Below, piece by piece: positions 10,399 through 20,958 of a DNA stretch of 64,000 nucleotides (position 1 is the first letter of the stretch; each line of letters begins with the position of its first letter). The translations under genes were made by a program, and so were the position numbers. Source of the stretch: Sclerotiophoma versabilis. Taxonomy: Eukaryota > Ascomycota > Dothideomycetes > Pleosporales > Didymellaceae. The notes beneath the pieces were generated by a model. The model was not told where the DNA came from and searched no databases. It saw nothing but the letters and a program-made list of their open reading frames with translations. The DNA is taken from contig JAAROD010000090.1 of the NCBI GenBank assembly GCA_012274445.1, forward strand, positions 992,001 through 1,056,000, given 5' to 3'.

Positions 10399-12787
10399 CT
10401 ATGTGGTTCCATCATCTACCACGTCTTTGTGCCACAAATCTCCGGGCCCAACATCAGCAGGGCCAGCTACTGAGCCCGCTGCAGCTCCAAGTGTACTACC
10501 CGTGTGTGGTCCGGCTGTGGAGAAGAGCATCCAGAACACCATGAAATGCAGACCTAACAGATACGCTGCGAATAAGTTGCGACTTGTTCTCGTCGCCAAC
10601 GCAAATTTCGTCACTCGCAGTATGATGCGTTCGAAGATGTGCATGCGCTTCATCGCGCGAGCTGACTCCCTGCCTCTGAAGGCAGCGAAAGGGGACAGAT
10701 TTGACTCGTAGGCGGAACGGTACCGGTCGGTCGCGTTGTCGGCAATCTGTACAGTAGATGGGTTTGGGTTGGCTCCATAAGACGATGCAGAGGTTGCGGG
10801 ACCTCTGCTGTGTGCGTTGTAGGATGACACATACCGTGTCTTCTCATACAAATCGAGGTTGTCCTTCTGGAGCGAGCCAATTTCAGAGCGCAGGGCAGAG
10901 ATGGTCGAATGTAACTTTTGCAGCTCGCCTTCGAGCTCTGAGTTGCGCTTCTTGAAGCGGTCACGTTGCGCTGTGACCATGGGCAGGATACCAGAACCCC
11001 CACCTGCTTGCTCACCAGCGCGCAACGAAGCAAGGGTATTCTGCGAAGCGTTGTCGAACCCCGAGATAATCGACGATGTTGGCGATGTTGCTCTTCCGCG
11101 TCGGGTGCCTGCGAATGACGACTGTGGGTAACGAGACACATATGTCCCTGCCACTGATCTACCAGAAGGGTCGAACGCATTCGAAGCCTCCTGCTGCACG
11201 TTCTCGAGGTCAGCTTCTAGCGTCTCGTTGAGCGCTCTCGATTTCTCAAGTTCCATATTGGTTTGTGAGAGCTCTTCTTGCAGCGCTTCCAGTCTGCTTT
11301 GCAAATCGTTGTGAGACACACGCAAGACTGTCAGCTCATTGCTGATCTTCTTGTTGCGTGCTAGCAGTAGCTGCTCTAGTGTTTCGCCCTTGCCTTTGGC
11401 AGCAGCGCCATTTTGCGAGAGAGCAACCTCAGTTGCGTCGTCGTCGTCGTCGCCTGTTGCGAACTCGATCGACTGGAAAAGTCAGTAGATGCTCGGATCA
11501 GGGTCCTGTGGCTGTCTTACCTTCAACACCTCCAACTCCTGCTTCACATTGTCGTAGTCACTCCATTTCTGCACCTTTTCGCGCAACGCCTCCCTCTCGC
11601 TCTTGAGGGACTTGATCTCTCTCTCCAGGTTGCGGGAGCCGGTCTCGAGGCGTGTGCGCTCAGAATCCTTTTCAAATCGTGCATTCTCAAGCTTGCGCAA
11701 CAACGACGAGTTCTCGGAGCGCAGGCGAAGGAAGGCCGGATCGTCTTCGACAGCCACGTGCTGTGCTTGTGCAGAGGCAGATTGTGCGAGTTCCAGACGC
11801 AGTTGTTCGTTTCGCGCTTCGACCTCGGCCAGGCGGCGGCTTGTCCTCTCCAACTCCGAGCTTACGATTTCGAGTTCAGCAGCTGTGGCGCCGCCGCTCT
11901 CTCCTGCAGCCTCCTCCCCGTTGGCTAGTCTTTGCGTGACCTCGTAGTTGGCCTTGAGCTCTTTCAGCAGGCGATCCTGGCTCTCGACCTTTTCTTCCAG
12001 ACTCTTCTCTTTGGCCTCCCAGTTGTCCTTCTTCTCGTCCAGAACTGCGGACCACGAGGCTTCAATCTCCTTGATCTTGCTGTCGCGGCTGTCCTCGACG
12101 GTCTTGCGGGCTGTCCGCTCCTCCTCGAGCTTCTTCTCCGACGCCTCCAGCTGCGATGTCAAGGTTGCGACGGTCTTCTGCAGTCGTTCGTTCTCGGCCG
12201 TGAGCTTCGGCACAACTTCTTCGGCGGTTACGAGGGAGTCGACGGAGGCTTCGAGGAGGGGATACGGGTCGGGCGCCTCTGAGAGCGGCGAGTAGAGCTG
12301 GAAGAACGAGGCCTGGACGGTCTTGGACTGGTTCGATATGAGGTCGATGAAGTTCTGGTAGGCTGCAGGCATCGCGTTAGCATGGCCGGGCGTGGTGCAG
12401 CAGCAGCAGTCGGCGTACACTTCAAGAGCGCTTTGATGTCGCTGAGCTTGCTCTCGTCGTCCAGCTTCCTGAAGTCCTTGGTCTTCTGCGCCAGCTCCTT
12501 CCGCTGCGTGAGCGTGTCCCTCTGGTGGGCGACGAGGTCTGAGGCGACCGTGTCGAGTTGGGGGATGAGCGAGGTCAGGTCGATGTCTGCGGCTCCGTCA
12601 GCACTCTCCTGCAGGCCGGGCAGTGCACGCCCGTACTTCTCCACGCCCCAATGGCCTTCTGGAACTTGTTGCCCTCGTCGGTGTCTGCCTCTCCGCCGGC
12701 TTGCGCTGTCGCCGGCCCTTGCGCCTGCTCGTGCTCGTGCTCGTGCTCTTGCGCCGCGTGCGCGTCGACGTCCAGGCCGCCCTCCAT
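10399..12787 (-). CDS. COY1: Golgi golgin CASP / Coy1
   Basis: Tail-anchored coiled-coil golgin that acts in intra-Golgi retrograde tethering. Exons 12637-12787, 12419-12586, 11521-12362 and 10399-11472 give 744 aa. After an acidic N-terminus comes the family signature FQKAIGAWR-NIDLTSLIPQLD and QKTKDFRKLDDESKL, then long heptad-rich coiled coils. The CASP C-terminal domain follows, with LPMVTAQRDRFKKRN, QKDNLDLYEKTRYVSSY and YESNLSPFAAFRGRE. A single C-terminal hydrophobic helix (NLFAAYLLGLHFMVFWMLF) would be the Golgi anchor. The start ATG sits in a good context (gccATGG). The gene is head-to-head with VPS3, only 272 bp between start codons. Confidence 0.95.
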
Positions 12788-13059
12788 GGCAATGTCGTCC
12801 GAGGCTCTCGCACGTGGGCAGTCGCGGGTGTGGTGTCTCTGCCAGCGTGCAGCGGCGCGGGTGGGTAGGGCTGCTCGCTGCGGCCGTCGTCGGGCGGCTG
12901 CTGCGGACACGGAGCTAGTGACGCACGCGCGGGAGGCTAGCCGGCCGATTGGCCGCAGCCGCGAGCTTGAGCTTGTACCTGGGGAAGCGCGTCCGCTGCC
13001 AGCAACATGGCGCCCGCCTCGCGCCCCTCGCCAGCCGGCGCGTGTGATGCCCCTCGACA
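12788..13059. promoter_or_regulatory. Bidirectional promoter CASP / VPS3
   Basis: 272 bp separate the two divergent ATGs. The stretch is GC-rich with no TATA box that I can see, as in many housekeeping bidirectional promoters. Confidence 0.6.
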
Positions 13060-16000
13060 ATGGCAGAAGCAACTCCCACCCCGCCCGCGCCCGCGCGCCC
13101 GCCGCCGCAGGACGGGCCCTTTGTCCTCCGCAAGCTCGTCGCGGACCTGCCGCTGTCCGCCGACGGGGCGCGAGCCGATGCGCGCATCACCTGCGTTGAA
13201 GTATGGGGTATGTGCTGGCTGCTGGCTGCCGGCTGCCCGCCACCGCCGCCCACCCGTGCTGCAGGCCACGGAGCTGACTGAGCCCAGACGGCAACCTCTA
13301 CGTGGGCACCTCGGCCGCCGAGATCCTCCACTTCGTGCTGCTGCCGCCCGAGCCCAGCGCCCCCGCCGCAGAGCCGACGGCCATCATCGCCTCGCGACTC
13401 GAGCCGCCGCACCACGACGGCGCCCGCAACGGCCCCGGCGTGCAGCAGATCCTCCTGCTGCCCGCCATCCACAAAGCATGCGTGCTCTGCAACAACACCC
13501 TCTCCATCTACTCGCTGCCCGAGCTGAGCCCCGACTCGACCTTCAAGCCCATCTCCTGTCTGTGGGTCGGCGGCGTCGACCTGAACGAGGAGGCGGGGGA
13601 CGAGGATGGCGTCGTGGTCGTCATTGGCCTGAAGAAGAGGCTGCGCCTAGTCCAGATCACCGAGGCCTCGCCCCCGCGCGCGGTCAAGACGATCGAGTAC
13701 GGCGGCTGTCTGGTCGCGGTCAGGCGCGAGACCTTCTCCTGCGCCGCAGACAGCCACTCGTATGCCTTGCTGGACGTCATGCACCAGCAGAAGGTCGGCT
13801 TGTTCCCAATCTCGTCTCTCGATCCAGACGCTGGCGACGTGGGAGGGGCGGCCGAGACGATTGCAACCGTCGCCCAGCCGCCCTCCAGGAGCGTGTCGTC
13901 AGCAAGCGCACACCCACACCAGGCCGACCAGAAGACCCACAACCGGAGTACGAGCCTCAACATCACGGGCATAGGCAGCGCGCCCTCTTCTCGAACCGCA
14001 AGCCCCCGCCCTCCAGCCCAGCGCTATGGGTTCGACCTGCCCGAGTCCATGTCTCGCACTGCATCGCCAGCACCAGGCCATTCGCCTGCTCCATCTCTCA
14101 CACGACCGCCCGAAGGAGAACCTGCCGAAGGAGCGGCTGTGGACAAGCCTCTACCGCCTCCACCAGGCGAGGCCACGCCTCAGGTTGAGGTGCAAGAAGC
14201 CTCAAAGCCTCCCCCGTTCGTTCCCCTCAAACCACACATTGCCTCGCCAAACCCCAATGAATTCCTGCTCACCGTTGGCACCACACCATCCGAGCAAGGC
14301 GTCGGCATGTTTGTCAACTTGGACGGTGACATGTGTAGAGGAAGCATCCAATTCAGTAGTTATCCCGACGCAATCGTCGTCGATGGCTCAGGCATCGACC
14401 TGACATCGTCCATGGGCCCTGACATGGATGCTGAGGAAGGCTATGTGCTGGCCGCAGTCCATCGAGGATCCGCAGATCATCTTGAGTACGGTGTTGAGAT
14501 CCAAAGATGGGACCTTGAAGGCGAAGGCAGCAAAGACTGGCTGAACCTGAACGCTTTAGGCTTATCGGCAGAGGGAGAAAGCACCTATATCCCTGTGCCA
14601 TTAGGCTTGCGTACTGTCGTCCAGCCTTACGACCTTGTTCTTCCCGAGATTGGGGCTAAGCTTACCGTACAGCGGCTGCAGCTGCCCTCCACCAAGGGCT
14701 CGATTGCAGCCGAGGTCGCAAAGCCCCCTGCAACAGCTCAAGAAAAGGCAGATCTTGACTTTACAGAGCGCTTGTCCAGGCTGAGGTCGCGGAACGTGGT
14801 CTGGGCTGGCAACCAGATATGGTGGGCTGTCCGCAACCCGCTTGTCACGCGTTTAGATTCACGCCTAGAGCAAGCCCAGTTTGCGCAAGATGGGACAACA
14901 ATACTACCGAACCGCAATCCTGTCGAGAGAGTGCTTGGCGATATACGCGGGCAAGATCCTCGCAATGAGTCGGAATATCTCAGTCTCATCTACATCCGCC
15001 AGAAAGCATCTGTGCTTCTCTTCATGGATGTTGTTCTTCGCACCAAGGCCGGCGTGATCATCTTCGAAAGCGAGAAGCGAATCACTGAACAAGCTCTTAT
15101 CGAAGGCGAGGTAGATCCTCGAATAGTCTTGTCCATGTTACCAGTCCTAAGCCAGGAAGTAGTGCAAGGACCTGAAGGTATCCAGATATCTGGCGGTATC
15201 ACTACAGCCATTGAACAGTTCTTGCAACAGAATGATCTCTCCGCCACGCCGACGGACGTTAATGGACCATTTGGCGACAATCTGCTCCACTTCGTCAAGA
15301 GATATCTCCAGTTCTGGAAGAGGCGGAAAGGCATGGCAAGCGTCACAAGCGATCCCTTCGTTTTCAGCACTGTCGACGCTGCGCTGCTACACATCCTATT
15401 GCTGTTGGATCATGGTAGCCCAAGTGGCACATCGAGTCCAGGAATGTACCGGGCCGAGCTTCACGAGCTTGTTGATAAGGAAATCGAGTGTTTCGATCGG
15501 GCCGTAGAGCTCCTCGAACAGTTCAAGCGGCTTTACGTGCTTAGTAGGCTGTATCAGAGCAACTGCAAGGCTTCAGTCAAGGCTTCAAAAGTGTTAGCCA
15601 CATGGAGACGGATCCTCGATGGCGAGGAGGATGCGGGTGGTGCTTTCGTGGACGGCGAGAATGAGCTGCGCAAGTATCTCGCACGCATTCGGGACCAGTC
15701 GCTTGTCGAGGAATACGGTGCATGGCTCGCGAACCGCAATCCCAAGCTTGGTGTCCAGATCTTTGCAGACGACCACAGCAGAGTCAAATTCGAGCCCACG
15801 CGTGCCGTCGAGCTGTTGAAAGAAAGAGCCCCAGGTGCCGTCAAAGAGTACCTGGAGTATCTCGTTTTTGGCAAGAAGGTGCGCCATGTCCTGTTCCATC
15901 CACTTGTGCAATCACTAACTCCCAACAGCACACGCGCTATGTAAACGAACTCATCGCCTTCTACCTCGACACGGTAATCCACGAACTCGAATCCAACCCC

Positions 16001-16726
16001 TCCTCCCGCACCACCCTCTCCCAGACTTACGAAACCTACCGCATCCTCATCCCCCCCAAACCCACTTACCACCAGTTCATAACCGACAACGCGATCCCAG
16101 AAGAATGGTGGCAAGCACGTCTCCGTCTGCTCCAGCTCCTCGGCTCCAACCAGCCCGCCACATCCTCCTACGACGTGAGCACCATACTGACCCGGCTCGA
16201 GCCGTACGAAAACGAGTTGGTGCCGGAGATGATCATCCTGCACGGCAGGCAGGAGCAGCACCAAGAAGCGCTGCGGTTGTTAACGCACGGGCTGGGCGAT
16301 TTCGACACAGCAATAAGCTACTGCCTGTACGGCTACCACTCCATCTTCCGCCCAACCACGTCCGGCACGCTGCCTGTACCAGCATCCGAACTGCCCGCAC
16401 GTGCTGAGCAATCTCGGCTCTTCAACTTCCTGCTGCAAGAATTCCTCTCTATCGAGGACCTCTCGCAGCGCATCGAAAGAACAGGCGAGCTGTTGGAGAG
16501 GTTCGGCGGCTGGTTCGATGTCGCTGTCGTCCTAGCGCTGCTGCCCGATGACTGGAGCGTGGACATTTTCTCTGGCTTTCTGATCAACAGCCTGAGGAGA
16601 TTGGTCAGGGAGAAGGCCGAGAGCGATATCGTCAAGGCGCTCAGTGATGCGCAGAACAGCCAGACGAGTGCTGAAATAGTTGAGAAGAGAGAGGCTGCTG
16701 GCCCGACGGTGGAGAGGGTTAGTTAG
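13060..16726 (+). CDS. VPS3: CORVET subunit Vps3 (TGFBRAP1-like)
   Basis: Rab5-side specific subunit of the CORVET endosomal tethering complex. Exons 13060-13207, 13288-15878 and 15929-16726 give 1178 aa. The N-terminal half is a CNH beta-propeller (EVWDGNLYVGTSAAEILHF; CVLCNNTLSIYSLPEL), interrupted by a long Ser/Pro-rich insert around residues 245-390. The C-terminal half is helical and clathrin-repeat-like, with vacuolar-sorting signatures such as FGKKHTRYVNELIAFYLD and LEPYENELVPEMIILHGRQEQHQEAL. Length and order fit Vps3/TGFBRAP1 better than Vps39, which normally lacks the N-terminal extension; Vps39 remains the main alternative. Both introns are phase-consistent. Confidence 0.82.
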
Positions 16727-16983
16727 GTGTAGCCGAAAGAGGACTTGATTCTGTGGAATTCTGGAATATGCAAATGCTCTTTTTACTGCGGTGCATGACG
16801 CTACTGGGTCTGGAAGCCAAGCAGAATTCACTTTGAGCGGATATTTTTGTTGTCGTTGCCTTTCCTGGAGCTATGTTCCATCTACTCCATCTACTCTATC
16901 TATCCTTTGTTCACGCACTCTACAAGTCTCCCCCGCAGTTGTCGTAATTAGCAACATACATGCATACATGCCGTAATTCCGCC

Positions 16984-17008
16984 TTTTTTTTTTTTTTTTT
17001 TTTTTTTT
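16984..17008. repeat. Poly-T tract
   Basis: Uninterrupted run of about 25 T downstream of VPS3. It could be a genuine homopolymer or a retroposed poly-A tail read from the other strand; nothing adjacent supports a retroelement. Confidence 0.85.
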
Positions 17009-17159
17009 CCTCGCATTCATTCCATGTTTATTCCATCTTCCAACCACCTTCCCATCCCACATTCCATCACGTTCTATACTCAAAACACCGCAATACATCC
17101 AACATCCAACATCCAACATCCAACACGCCTATTTCAAGTCTTGAATTACAACTAAAGAT

Positions 17160-17162
<3 letters not shown>

Positions 17163-17191
<29 letters not shown>
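17163..17191. repeat. (GT)n microsatellite
   Basis: About 14 GT units in the VPS3-BNI4 spacer. Confidence 0.9.
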
Positions 17192-17573
17192 ATGTACAAG
17201 GGCTAACCACAGCGACGTACTTGTTCGTCGGGTGATGGATTCGATACGATATAGATATAGATATAGATACTACCCACACATGTAAGAGTGTATATGTATA
17301 ATGTATATGTATAATGTATATGCACCCCCGCGGTCTAGCTCGTTGCTAAAGTGTAATGAATGAATAGACGAATAGACGATATCTTGAGAGGAGAGTTTGG
17401 TATGTCAAGTCAAGCCAAATCACGCCACGCCGCGCAAGCCACGCAGGGATGCAGCACGCAAGCACGCAAGCCCTACGATCTAGTATCCCAGCGCGCAAAT
17501 CCCACTGTCGTGAATGTCGAATGGCAGACACGAAGCGGCTCGTATTGTGTTGCATTGCACTGCACTGTTCTAC

Positions 17574-17668
17574 TCTGTTCTGTTCTAGTCTACTCTGTTC
17601 TAGTCTACTCTGTTCTAGTCTACTCTGTTCTAGTCTACTCTGTTCTAGTCTACTCTGTTCTAGTCTAC
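17574..17668. repeat. 15-bp tandem repeat TCTGTTCTAGTCTAC
   Basis: Just over six near-perfect copies of a 15-bp unit. Because 15 is a multiple of three, frames stay open and read LEQSR repeats on the minus strand; these are not taken as coding. Confidence 0.93.
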
Positions 17669-18704
17669 CCCCCCTCCCCCCCAGTGTATGTATCAGCATC
17701 CCTCCCGTGTATGGGAGTAAAGTACTCCTAACTTGATCCCATGGGTCTGTGTTGATTGAACACGAGGCTATTCTTGTAGATCGATCCGATCGATGTGTGT
17801 CGTCGCTTGAATGCATCGATGACGAGTTTTGCTCTTGGATATATATATATATATACCGTGCGTGTCTCATGCGAGATAAGGGGGAAGGACCGATGGAGAC
17901 GTGCAGGCCGAGGCGTGGTCGGTGGACATGTGACGCTGGGTGGTGTTAGTGAGAGGCGGCAGGGCTGCAGGATGATGATTTGGTTCTGAGGGATCGGCGC
18001 GGTGAGAGCCTCTTGTAGATCGAGGTAGGTCTGGGTCATGTTATTGACTAGGTTCATTGCTGCGGCTCCGGCGGTGAGGTGCTTTTTCGGCTGCGGGTGC
18101 TATTTTTGATAAAACACCACATGACATCACGGTATGTATGCTTGGGTCGACAGGGCAGAAGAGCTGCAGATCAAGTGGAGAACACGGCAATATTGCTTTC
18201 TCGATTACACAACTAGTCGGCACAACCCGCGATACGCTCAAAGCCGCTACGACCATCGGACCACTGAAGCCAGCCAAGTGAGTCCAGCAAAGAAACTCGC
18301 ATGGACGGACTAAGCTAGATATGAGACAAGGAAATACAAGAGAGCGCAAAGTAGTGACAAGATCCGCGCCTAGTGATGGAGTCTGCGAGAGTGAGGAGCT
18401 AAGAGATATTTCAGGTTCGATCGGGACCACCGGTAGAGACTCGATAAGAAAAGAAGCAACGGAGAAAGGAAAATGTCGAGCTGGAGCATTACGTCCTTCG
18501 CTTGGGGTTCCCCCTTTCCACGCTTCCTCTTTCTCTAACTGGTTGTAAATGCTCGCTAAGACAGAAAAGGACAAATCCGTCGTAACCAGAAAATGGAACT
18601 TGAGCCAACGGTCAACTCGTAAATGCTGTGTGCTCCCATTCCCAAGTGCTGAGGTTGGAAGGTATTCGCCAAGACGCCATGTCCAAGAAGTGGATGCATA
18701 ATCA

Positions 18705-20958
18705 TTAGAAGAAATGTGTGTGAGGTTTCGACAACTCGTGGACTTCCATCTCCTGAGCGACGTGTTAGTTTGAGTCGAATGTAGTCTATATGGAAAAAAA
18801 AAACATACCATTTTGAAGGAGTTGAGCTCCTCTTTAATTTGCTGCGCGAGCATGGGTGTAAGCCTGTTGCAAGTCGCAATGTCTCCTCGGCGGTCATAAT
18901 CGTGGGGTGACCATGCATCGTGGAACTGGATACGTGGGCTGAAACTTATATTCCTAGAGCCGGCCGCTGGGGTGACCGGAAGGCTTCTCGTGCTTCCGTT
19001 CGTAATCTTCGGGGGTTTCGTGAAGTAGTCGTCACTGTTGGCCTTGCCCTTCTCGTGAGTAGGCGTGATGGGTGCATTGAGAGCGAACGTTGGATTTGGT
19101 GCGTCGAGAGGTCGCATGGTGGGTGACCCGGAATCAGAGTTGGTTCCGTTGCCTATTGATGATTAGCCATTTTCTGCCAGAAGGTGAAATCTGTTCAAGA
19201 CTTACGCTTCAAAATGCCCTTCTTCATGTTTGAAAGAATCTCAGCACGCTCACGGTCCCCACCAACGATGCTCTTCCTCGCCATGTCACTGGCAGATGAG
19301 CCGTTGGCGTTGACAATCTCTGCAGTACGACCTGCATCGATCGAGTTACGTTCGAGCCTGGGATACCCGGTCCCACCCCGGACTTGCTCATGAGCGTTTG
19401 CGTTGACGTTGACCTTCTGACGTTCTGCTTCGACCGAGACCATCGAAACCTGACCAACACTAGGTCTGGAGATGGGCCCGTCTGCAGCCGGTACACCAAT
19501 GACAGACTTCGGCCTAAAGAGGCCTTTGATCGACCTGGTGCCCTTCTTCATCCCACTGCCCATCTTTCGGAGCATGACCGAGGCGGACGAAGCAGCGGAC
19601 TGGATGGACAAGTTGTCGTTCGAGCCCATTCCACCCTGACCAGAGTAGATACCAGCACCAATACCAGCAGCTTCCTGCTTGGCAATGATGGCAGCCTGCT
19701 CCGCATCCTCATCGGTCTGGTACTTGTCTTTTCTCAGTCTCGCACGTTCAGCTGCCACAGAATTCTCTGCAGAAGCACGTCGCAGTTCGGCAGCGCTGCC
19801 AAACGAAAATGCTCTCCTCAAGCGCGACTTCATGCCCTTGTCCTTTTCAGTGACTGCTGCAAGGTGTTTCATGGCTTCGCTGCCAATTTGCTTGTTCGCT
19901 GCCGACTCGGGTGGAGAGATTGGCTGTGACAAAGGAGAGGGTGCAGTCCGTCGTGCAGGCTCTGTGGCCTTTGCAGCAGCATTCCCGGGGGTCGATGCTG
20001 CAGCGGTTGCGGGCGGTGTTCTTGTCGAAGTAGTCGACTGTATACTGCCAGCGCTGCTTTGCCTCTGATGGCTGTGACTCGAGGCAGGCCGGCTGCCAGG
20101 TCGACCGGAGTTGGACCCAGGCTGCCCTGTGCTGGGGGCCGCAGTTTGCACTGGGGCAGGCGCAGCAGGAGTGGGGTTGGGTGCTTGCCCGTTGCCTTCG
20201 ACGCCGGCGAAACTGCGACGCCTGTAACGCTTTGCAGAATCTTGGGTGCCAACTTGCACAAGGGTGTTGTCTGCGCTGTTGGCCCGGTTGTGGCCAGGCC
20301 TGCCGGTTGGTGTCAGGTCGTTGTCACCAAGTGATGTGTCGTGAGTGGAATTGGTGGGTGTGCTTGCCATCGATGAGCGTTGGGTGGCAGTCGGTGTGGA
20401 ACCACCGGTGGATATGCTAGCCGATGAATCTGTCCTCACAGCAGCTCGCCTGTAGCGGCCCGGCGAGGCTTTCACAGGCATATCATCGAAAGAGAGGGAG
20501 AGGTCAGGGATGGCGGACGAGAGTGTGATGCCAGTGAAGTCACCGATTGGTTTGATGTCGCCGTCATCTTTCGAGACGTGCGCAAGCGAGCGGCTGGAAG
20601 AGCCGGATGTCGACACTGTCGAGTCGGATGAGGAGGAGGGGTGAGTGGGATGGCCAAGGCGAGGCTGCTGGCGAGCAGGAGGCTGCTGCTGCTGCTGCTG
20701 CTGCTGTGTGGGCGGGGGGTTTGGCGAGGACACGGCGCGGGTGTCCTGGCGGAGTTGGGGAGTGCTGGCAAAGGCGTACGGTGCTATCGGCGCCGAGGTG
20801 CCTCTGTACCCCGTGCCCCCGGTCTGGCCACTGTAGGTTCGCTGCGTGTGCTGGCGCTGCTGGTGGGGTTGCGACGGCGCATTCTGGTAGGTGTCGGGAG
20901 AATATGGCATTGTAATGGGGGCGGTCGTCTGGGAGATTGGCGCAAGTACCTGAGCCAT
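18705..20958 (-). CDS. BNI4: Bni4-like bud-neck/septum PP1-targeting protein
   Basis: Bni4 scaffolds protein phosphatase 1 and chitin synthase regulators at the bud neck or septum. Exons 19206-20958, 18809-19152 and 18705-18752 give 714 aa. Most of the chain is disordered, Ser/Pro/Thr/Gln-rich, with a poly-Gln run encoded by CAG repeats near residue 90. The C-terminal ~65 residues are conserved: an RVxF-like PP1 docking motif (SPRIQF), then DYDRRGDIATCNRLTPMLAQ and QIKEELNSFKMEMEVHE, ending HTHFF. The last exon supplies only 15 residues but completes this signature. An upstream ATG at 20958 is used; the ATG 16 codons later has a better context and could be the true start. Confidence 0.78.

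Larger units (their letters stand above)
16727..18704. other. Convergent, microsatellite-rich spacer
   Basis: Two-kilobase gap between the VPS3 and BNI4 stops. It holds a long T tract, CATCCAA repeats, a (GT)n run, ATAGAT and TGTATAA repeats, a 15-bp tandem array and an (AT)n run. No gene was supported; open frames here are repeat artefacts. Confidence 0.7.

Noticed and set aside
17346..17870. Leftward 174-codon frame with LEQSR repeats
   Set aside because: Generated by the 15-bp tandem array; no start context, domain or splice support.
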